From an uncultured Prochlorococcus sp. (GTDB lineage: Bacteria > Cyanobacteriota > Cyanobacteriia > PCC-6307 > Cyanobiaceae), in the NCBI GenBank assembly GCA_902572065.1, contig CACGEL010000006.1:1-31963 (forward strand): 31,963 bases of DNA, written 5' to 3'. Shown piece after piece: positions 26,284 through 31,963 of this stretch (positions within the stretch are counted from its first letter, which is position 1; each line of letters begins with the position of its first letter). Made by a program: the position numbers and the translations under genes. The notes under the pieces are model-generated. The model was not told the DNA's origin. It did not search any database and saw only the letters and a program-made list of their open reading frames with translations.

Positions 26284-27626
26284 TATTGACTTTTAAGGAT
26301 TGATAAATAATTTCTAACATGAGTATTCCAGCTAAAATGTCTATGAACCCCTTCAATTCCATTTCTACTCCATAATTTCCATTGAGAATTATTTGAAATA
26401 CCTTTCTCAAGAGCAATCTTCAACTTATTAATATCAGTTACATCTACTAATAGACCATTGTCACATTTCGCGTGAATTTCTTTAGGTCCTCCATCATCAG
26501 TAGCAATAATTGGCAAACCACATGAAGAAGCTTCAAGTAATGTTAAACCAAAAGGTTCTGTTAATGCAGGGTTTACAAAAATTCCTCCCCTGCATGCAGC
26601 CCATCTATATAAAGATGGAATATTTTCTGGAGAATGTTTCTTTGGATAAGCTACTTTGCCATATAAATTGTATTTGTCTATCATTTCAAAAATCTTTTGA
26701 AAAACATCTCTTTGTTGAGAATCTAGTTTTGATGTGTTATCTCTACAACCTAGAACTAAAACTAAGTTAGCTTTTCTTTTTAATTTTTCTGATCGTCCAT
26801 ATGCTTCAACTAAAAAGGGAATATTTTTTCTTCTCACTGCTCTAGAAATAGCCAAAAGTGGCGGCTTTCTTAAATCTTTTAAGAAAGGAACCATCATATT
26901 ATCAATTTCAGAAGTCTCAGTTGTTGAATGGATATGATGAAATTTAGTGTGGTCGACTCCAGGTGCAATTACCCTAGATTTTTCATGTAAAAAAGAATTG
27001 TATTGAGAATATTGACATACAGATTCTTGTTTAGTACTTGTAACAACAATATCTGTATATTTCAAAGCTTCTTCTTCTGCGTTAATTCTTTTACTAATAC
27101 AATACAGCCTTTCAATTTGATTCAGGTGTAAACCAGCCTCAAGTAGTTTTCTTTTTTTCTCTCTTCCTAAAGAATGGCCAGTAAAAATAAAAGGCACTTG
27201 AAGTGCTTGGCTTAATCTAACTCCTACATAACCAGCATCTGCATAATGAGCATGTATGAAATTTGGCTTATTTTCGGGTTTTTGATAATACTGAATAAGC
27301 TTCTGAGTTAATTCGTCTAAATACGGCCAAAGTAGTTCCTTTCTTAAATATTTACCAGGGCCAAATTGAAATCTTATTATTTGTGCTCCAGGTTCAATAA
27401 ATTCTCTCTCTTTTGAATAAGAATTATCTATTTTACTATCATTAATAAGTCGAGTTGCAAGATCCACTTGGTCAACTTCAGAGATATTCGCTAAACTCTT
27501 TACCAATTCCAATACATATTGTGTTTGCCCACCAGTATCTGAATCTCTACCTAATTCAAGTCTATTAGAACGTATTAAACCGTGTAAATGTAAATGTAAA
27601 AACTTCAAACCCATTTTGTACATCAT
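26202..27626 (-). CDS. sps: Sucrose-phosphate synthase, glucosyltransferase domain only
   Basis: GT4-family glycosyltransferase making sucrose 6-phosphate from UDP- or ADP-glucose and fructose 6-phosphate; sucrose is a compatible solute in picocyanobacteria. 474 residues. Motifs: HLHGLIRSNRLELGRDSDTGGQTQYV at the N terminus, FIHAHYADAGYVGVRLSQ, FTGHSLGREKKRKLLEAG, VIAPGVDHTKF and the donor-site EPFGLTLLEASSCGLPIIATDDGGP. The HAD-type sucrose-phosphatase domain that follows in some cyanobacterial forms is absent. The last 27 codons lie antisense to the upstream small gene and have no obvious family similarity. ATG 27626 is chosen because AGGAG lies 9 bases upstream of it; ATG 27614 is an alternative. 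Confidence 0.9.
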   Translation of the reverse strand: MMYKMGLKFLHLHLHGLIRSNRLELGRDSDTGGQTQYVLELVKSLANISEVDQVDLATRLINDSKIDNSYSKEREFIEPGAQIIRFQFGPGKYLRKELLWPYLDELTQKLIQYYQKPENKPNFIHAHYADAGYVGVRLSQALQVPFIFTGHSLGREKKRKLLEAGLHLNQIERLYCISKRINAEEEALKYTDIVVTSTKQESVCQYSQYNSFLHEKSRVIAPGVDHTKFHHIHSTTETSEIDNMMVPFLKDLRKPPLLAISRAVRRKNIPFLVEAYGRSEKLKRKANLVLVLGCRDNTSKLDSQQRDVFQKIFEMIDKYNLYGKVAYPKKHSPENIPSLYRWAACRGGIFVNPALTEPFGLTLLEASSCGLPIIATDDGGPKEIHAKCDNGLLVDVTDINKLKIALEKGISNNSQWKLWSRNGIEGVHRHFSWNTHVRNYLSILKSQYQKFPIVSSSGINESCLKGSSSLIKPH

Positions 27627-27815
27627 TAATACAATCTCCTATTAGAAATAAGCTGTATTTCACTTAGAAATATTAAGAAAGCATTATGATTTAAAATTTA
27701 ATAAACAGTATAAATATATAAAACTACTGCTATCACTAATTTTCGATAACTTTATAAAAAAATAACTTACACATAATTAGATAAACAATACGAAGAAATA
27801 TAACTAGTTAAAAGT
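27627..27815 (-). promoter_or_regulatory. Intergenic region upstream of sps
   Basis: 189 very AT-rich bases between the uvrA stop and the sps start, both on minus. A Shine-Dalgarno-like AGGAG lies just before sps. Reading on the minus strand, TATACT (27712-27707) and CATAAT (27688-27683) are candidate -10 boxes, neither with a strong -35. No stable terminator hairpin with a T run was seen after uvrA, and no known small RNA was recognised. Confidence 0.35.
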
Positions 27816-30716
27816 TTAATTGAGAGCTTTTTTTAGATATTTAGCTGTATAACTTGATGAATGATTCGCAACATCCTCAGGTGTACCCTCAACTATAATT
27901 TCTCCACCCTTATCACCTCCATCAGGTCCAAGATCAATTATCCAATCTGAACATCTAATAACATCTAGATTATGTTCAATAACCACTACCGAATTACCTT
28001 TATCTACTAAGCGTTGAATAACATCCATTAATTTATGAACATCATAAAAACTTAACCCAGTTGTTGGCTCATCAATTAAATATAAAGTTTTTCCAGTAGC
28101 TCTCTTTGATAATTCTGTTGCTAATTTTACTCTTTGTGCTTCTCCACCAGATAATGTTGGTGCTGGCTGCCCTAATTTGACATATCCAAGCCCTACATCA
28201 ACTAATGTAGATAATCTATCAGCTGCTTGAGGGATAGCAGAAAAAGTTTCAGCAGCCTGCTCAACAGTCATTTCTAAAACATCTGAAATGTTAAATCCTT
28301 TGTATTTTACTTGAAGCGTTTCTCTATTAAAACGAGCACCTTTGCATACATCACATTGAACATAGACATCAGGTAAAAAATTCATTTCAATAACATTGAC
28401 TCCTTGCCCTCGACAAGCTTCGCATCTTCCCCCTTTAACATTAAAACTAAATTGTCCAGCTTGATAACCTCTAGCTTTAGCTTCTACAGTCGAAGTAAAT
28501 AATTGTCTAATAGGATCAAAAGCACCTGTATAAGTAGCAGGGTTTGATCTAGGGGTTCTTCCAATGGGAGATTGATCAATAACAATAACTTTATCTATAG
28601 CTTTTATACCTTTTAACTCTTTAACCCCTTTAGGAAAAGGCACTTTTAATCCAAGAGAATGACAAAGTGCAGGATATAATAATTCATTAACTAATGTACT
28701 TTTTCCACTTCCACTTACTCCAGTTACGGAAACTAATCTACCCAAAGGAAATTCAACTGATATGTCTTTTAAATTATTTTTAACGCAGTTATTTAAAATT
28801 AAACTTTTCTTGACTGAAGATCTACGTTCTTTGGGAGTAGGAATCGATTTTCTTCCACTAAGATATGCTCCAGTTAATGACTTCTTTGAATTTAAAACAT
28901 CTTCAAATGTACCTTTTGCAATAATTTCCCCTCCATAAACTCCTGCACCTGGTCCAATATCGACTAAGTAATCAGCTGATTTCATAGTATCTTCATCATG
29001 TTCAACAACAACAAGAGTATTACCCAAATCTCTGAGACTTTTTAATGTTTCCAGCAATCTATCATTATCTCTTTGGTGTAAACCAATACTGGGTTCATCC
29101 AAAACATATAAAACACCAGTTAAGCCAGCTCCAATTTGAGTTGCTAATCTTATACGTTGTGCTTCTCCTCCTGATAGAGTCATTGCTGGTCTATCTAAAG
29201 TTAAATAATCTAAACCAACATTGATTAGAAACTTTAAACGCAATCGAATTTCTTTTAAAACTAACTCACCTATTTGTTTTTGTTTCTGAGATAAAGAAAT
29301 ATTTTCTTTTATATTTTTACTTAACCCCATTATTTTCTCAATATGAAATAAAGTTTCTGAGACACTAATAGAGGTCAAATCAGTAATACTGTACGGTCCA
29401 ATCTTAACGGCAAGTGCTTCTGGTTTTAATCTTTTACCAGAACATGTTTTACAAGGGACTAATTCTAAATATTTTTCAAGCTTTTGCTTAGCTGATTCTC
29501 CATTAGTTTCGGTTAATTGCCTTTCTAAAATTGGCAAGATTCCTTCAAAAGGTCTTTCAAAACCACTAGAACCCTTAAAACGACTATCAGCTTGAATTAC
29601 AATTGGCTTATCAGATCCAGAAAGTAAGACATTTTTTTGTAAATCACTCAAATCTTTCCATGGGGTTTTCAATTCAAAACCATAAGCTTGGCCAACTGAA
29701 TAAAGTAATGAAAAATAATAAGTATTATCTTTTTCACTCCAGGGTGCTATAGCAGCATAAACAGGTAAAGAAGTGTCAGGTATTACTCTGTCTGCAGTAA
29801 ATTTTTTTAAATATCCAATACCATGGCAATCAGGGCAGGCACCGTAAGGACTGTTAAAAGAAAATAGTCTTGGAGACAACTCTTCAACAATAGATCCGTG
29901 AATTGGACATGCATAATTCTCTGAATATAACTTTTCTTTATCTAAATTCGTAGGTAGAGTTTCGCCTTTTTTTGGAACAACTTCTACGATAGAAAGTCCA
30001 TCCCCTCTTTTAAGACAAGTTTGTAAAGAATCATTCAATCTTTCCTGGATTCCCTCTCTCGCAATCAATCGATCAACTACTACCTCAATATTGTGAGTTT
30101 GATTTTTATCTAATTCAATACTATCTGCGAGTTCCCTTACCTCACCATTAATTCTTACTCGAGCAAAGCCTTCTGCTGCTAATCCACTGAGTAATTTTGC
30201 ATGGGTTCCTTTTTTACCTCTTACAACAGGTGCAAGTAATTGATATCTTGTTCCTTCAGGCAGCAAAACTATTTGATCAACCATTTCATCAATTGTTTGA
30301 GGAGCAATGGGTAAACCACAATGGTGACAATGAGGTTCTCCTGCTCGACCAAATAATAATCTTAAATAATCTTGTATCTCAGTTACAGTTCCAACAGTTG
30401 ATCGTGGATTATGACTCGTTGATTTTTGATCTATTGATATAGCAGGAGATAATCCCTCAATATTGTCTACATCTGGTTTATCAACTTGACCTAAAAATTG
30501 TCTTGCGTAAGCAGAAAGACTTTCTACATATCTTCTTTGACCTTCAGCAAAAATAGTGTCAAAAGCTAAAGAACTCTTACCACTTCCGCTCACACCTGTA
30601 AAAACAATGAATTTATTTCTTGGAAGAGTAAGATCTATATTTTTTAAATTATGTTGTCGAGCTCCTCGTATCTTTATTGAATTATCTTCATTATTAACAA
30701 TATTTTTTTTAACCAT
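27816..30716 (-). CDS. uvrA: Excinuclease ABC subunit A
   Basis: DNA damage recognition ATPase of nucleotide excision repair; loads UvrB at lesions. 966 residues, full length. Two ABC modules are visible: Walker A1 GVSGSGKSSLAFDTIFAEGQ (residues 41-60), signature LSGGEAQRIRLATQIG, and YVLDEPSIGLHQRDN; then Walker A2 GVSGSGKSTLVNELLYPAL, signature LSGGEAQRVKLATEL and LIDEPTTGL. Zinc sites are CHHCGLP near the N terminus (paired with a later CPxH/CPDC pair) and CEACRGQG...CDVCKGARF in module II. ATG 30716 gives the standard start. A perfect -10 box lies in the 55-base gap upstream. No picocyanobacterial LexA box was confidently found there. Confidence 0.98.
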   Translation of the reverse strand: MVKKNIVNNEDNSIKIRGARQHNLKNIDLTLPRNKFIVFTGVSGSGKSSLAFDTIFAEGQRRYVESLSAYARQFLGQVDKPDVDNIEGLSPAISIDQKSTSHNPRSTVGTVTEIQDYLRLLFGRAGEPHCHHCGLPIAPQTIDEMVDQIVLLPEGTRYQLLAPVVRGKKGTHAKLLSGLAAEGFARVRINGEVRELADSIELDKNQTHNIEVVVDRLIAREGIQERLNDSLQTCLKRGDGLSIVEVVPKKGETLPTNLDKEKLYSENYACPIHGSIVEELSPRLFSFNSPYGACPDCHGIGYLKKFTADRVIPDTSLPVYAAIAPWSEKDNTYYFSLLYSVGQAYGFELKTPWKDLSDLQKNVLLSGSDKPIVIQADSRFKGSSGFERPFEGILPILERQLTETNGESAKQKLEKYLELVPCKTCSGKRLKPEALAVKIGPYSITDLTSISVSETLFHIEKIMGLSKNIKENISLSQKQKQIGELVLKEIRLRLKFLINVGLDYLTLDRPAMTLSGGEAQRIRLATQIGAGLTGVLYVLDEPSIGLHQRDNDRLLETLKSLRDLGNTLVVVEHDEDTMKSADYLVDIGPGAGVYGGEIIAKGTFEDVLNSKKSLTGAYLSGRKSIPTPKERRSSVKKSLILNNCVKNNLKDISVEFPLGRLVSVTGVSGSGKSTLVNELLYPALCHSLGLKVPFPKGVKELKGIKAIDKVIVIDQSPIGRTPRSNPATYTGAFDPIRQLFTSTVEAKARGYQAGQFSFNVKGGRCEACRGQGVNVIEMNFLPDVYVQCDVCKGARFNRETLQVKYKGFNISDVLEMTVEQAAETFSAIPQAADRLSTLVDVGLGYVKLGQPAPTLSGGEAQRVKLATELSKRATGKTLYLIDEPTTGLSFYDVHKLMDVIQRLVDKGNSVVVIEHNLDVIRCSDWIIDLGPDGGDKGGEIIVEGTPEDVANHSSSYTAKYLKKALN

Positions 30717-30749
30717 GCTTAAATCTTAAAAATGATTTAAAGAATTTCC

Positions 30750-30755
30750 ATTATA
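30750..30755 (-). promoter_or_regulatory. Candidate -10 box for uvrA
   Basis: TATAAT on the minus strand, 33 bases before the uvrA ATG, within the only non-coding gap between the recN remnant and uvrA. The -35 region is not convincing. It would allow uvrA to be expressed independently of the damaged genes upstream. Confidence 0.4.
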
Positions 30756-30771
30756 GTGCAAATTTTTTTAT

Positions 30772-31549
30772 TTATGCGGCTGCTCTGTCTATAAGTGTCG
30801 ATGCATAATTATTTGCTTCACTAAAGCCACCACCTATAAGTTCAATTAACTCATTTTGTCTTTCTTTTTTTGTAATTAATTTCGAGACAGAAGTAAAAGT
30901 TATACCATTAATAACATTTTTCTTTACTTTAAAATGAGCATTTCCAGTTGATGCTAAAAAAGGCTGATGAGTAATACACAAAACCTGCCTTTCCTGTGCA
31001 GTCAATTTTATTAAATTCCACTAAAGAATGTAATGATTTTCCACTTAAACCATTATCTATTTCATCTAAGAAAAAAGTGTTAGATTTTTGTGAAATACTA
31101 GATTTTATGGCTAATAAAAATCTTGACATTTCTCCACCAGAAATAACTTTAGATAATGGAGCTAACTTTTGATCAGGATTTGCAGAAAAAAGGAAGTCTA
31201 TATTTTCATTACCTTCTGGAGAAGGTGTAACTTTTAAAAATTTAATTGAAAAATCTGCATTTTTTAAACCTAAATTTTTTCAAAATAGAAATTACAGAAT
31301 CTTGAAGCCGATTAGCAGTTTCTCTTCTTTGAAAAGACTGAATCTCAAACAAAGCGTCTAATTTATTTTGTAATGTACTGATTTCGTTATCCAACTTCTT
31401 AATCTCTTCCTCAAATAAATTTGTATCTATAAATGTTTTTAGTTCGTCTTTCTTCAAAATCAATTTTGGAAGTTCTAAAGAAAAAGTTCGCTCTAAATTT
31501 TGCAAATAAAATAATCTTTTTTGAGTTTCTTCCAAACTAATATCCTCTC
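30772..31549 (-). pseudogene. recN: DNA repair ATPase RecN, 3' half only, with two frameshifts
   Basis: RecN is an SMC-like ATPase of double-strand break repair, usually about 550-570 residues. Here only the C-terminal half remains, in three frames. First, a coiled-coil segment (LEETQKRLFYLQNLERTF onward) runs from about 31549 to near 31280 and is followed by a +1 shift at an A6 run (31275-31280). Then comes FSANPDQKLAPLSKVISGGEMSRFLLAIKS (ABC signature) and FFLDEIDNGLSGKSLHSL (Walker B and D loop). A second shift near 31006-31020 leads to RQVLCITHQPFLA (H loop) and the usual end FSEANNYASTLIDRAAA. The N-terminal Walker A and first coiled-coil arm are missing. As drawn it cannot make an active ATPase. 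The upstream break abuts the ABC1 kinase fragment. Confidence 0.88.
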
Positions 31550-31962
31550 TTTCCTAATTCATCAATTAAAGCAACAAGATCACTTCTTATAAGTCCAATA
31601 TTGTTTTTTAACCAATTCGCAATATTCCTAACTATGTATAAATCAAGTGTTATTTGTTCTCTTAAACCTGGTCTCTGAACTTTTACAGCTACAATTTCCT
31701 TATTTTTGAGGACAGCTTTATGAACTTGTCCTAAAGAGGCTGCAGAAATAGGTTCTTTATCGATGGTTAAAAAAATTTCATCAATTTTTTTGTTTAAATC
31801 CTCTTCTATTAATTCCATCGCTTTATTTCCATCAAATCCTGGTAATTGATCTTGAAGTTCAGAAAGCTCTTCAAGAAGAATAACAGGAATAACGTCTGGT
31901 CTGGTTGATAAAGCTTGCCCTGCTTTAACGAATGCAGGGCCTAATTCTACTAATAAATTCGT
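31537..31962 (-). pseudogene. ABC1/AarF/UbiB family kinase-like protein, cut at the 3' side
   Basis: Atypical protein kinase-like family tied to quinone and isoprenoid metabolism and stress in cyanobacteria and plastids. The visible 141 residues run from beyond the window edge. They include the family signature LGPAFVKAGQALSTRPDVIP (KxGQ motif), the Ala-rich nucleotide loop PISAASLGQVHKA and the invariant lysine in VAVKVQRPG. The frame then reads IDELGKRGY and stops at 31537. In intact members ELGKR is followed by several hundred more residues with the catalytic QTDPHPGN and DFG-type motifs, none of which are present. The sequence past about 31550 belongs to recN. The start and N terminus lie outside the window. 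Confidence 0.87.
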
Positions 31963-31963
31963 G

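Noticed and set aside
27627..27815. Small RNA or tRNA gene in the uvrA-sps gap
   Set aside because: The sequence is nearly all A/T without a cloverleaf or stable hairpin.
1..31963. Defence, phage, CRISPR, toxin-antitoxin or biosynthetic gene cluster
   Set aside because: Every sizeable gene is a recognisable housekeeping or conserved gene in a syntenic order; no integrase, transposase, repeat array or compositional break was seen.

Overview
The window is a strongly AT-rich, densely packed stretch of a small cyanobacterial genome. Gene content and order (aspS, pyrG, queE, queC, pabB, pabC, cobA, MFS, ppk, sigma factor, phytol kinase-like, aroG-type DAHP synthase, acnB, ClC, purU, FAD oxidase, dnaK, aroE, rpsF, argG, mraY, sps, uvrA, recN, ABC1 kinase) match, as far as I can recall, a core syntenic block of high-light Prochlorococcus. 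The low-GC codon use, very short intergenic gaps, rarity of Shine-Dalgarno sites and cyanobacterium-restricted small proteins agree with this. No tRNA, rRNA, mobile element, phage gene, CRISPR array or genomic island was seen. No stretch longer than about 205 bases lacks a gene.

Layout. From 1 to 6.5 kb the plus strand carries the 3' part of aspS, then pyrG, queE, queC, pabB and pabC, with ATGA overlaps at queC/pabB and pabB/pabC. cobA runs back on the minus strand and overlaps the pabC 3' end. From 7.4 to 12.6 kb the plus strand has an MFS transporter, polyphosphate kinase, a sigma-70 family factor with an unusually good ribosome binding site, and a phytol kinase-like membrane protein. A minus-strand DAHP synthase is divergent from acnB, which is followed by a ClC transporter. 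purU (minus) and a DAO-family oxidase (plus) are divergent, and the oxidase overlaps dnaK (minus) by 4 bases. aroE and rpsF are on plus, argG and a small membrane protein on minus. A DUF3134-like protein overlaps mraY, and a small unknown gene follows. From 26.2 kb to the end everything is on minus: sucrose-phosphate synthase, uvrA, a recN remnant and a cut ABC1 kinase.

Functions group loosely. pyrG supplies CTP; queE/queC and pabB/pabC serve queuosine and folate synthesis, which share an early GTP-derived pterin intermediate; cobA feeds siroheme and corrinoids. aroG and aroE are the first and fourth shikimate steps, and chorismate feeds pabB/pabC. ppk handles phosphate storage and the nearby sigma factor probably redirects transcription. 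uvrA is intact but recN is not.

The window holds no new multi-gene system that I can support. The clearest anomalies are lesions: a one-base frameshift in queE at a G6 run, and, at the right end, an apparent multi-kilobase deletion that joins the first part of an ABC1 kinase out of frame to the second half of recN, which has two more frameshifts. These may be genuine decay or assembly errors, because three of the four lesions lie in homopolymers or A-rich runs. A possible regulatory hairpin in front of rpsF and an 82-base antiparallel coding overlap at the sps 3' end are the other points worth checking.
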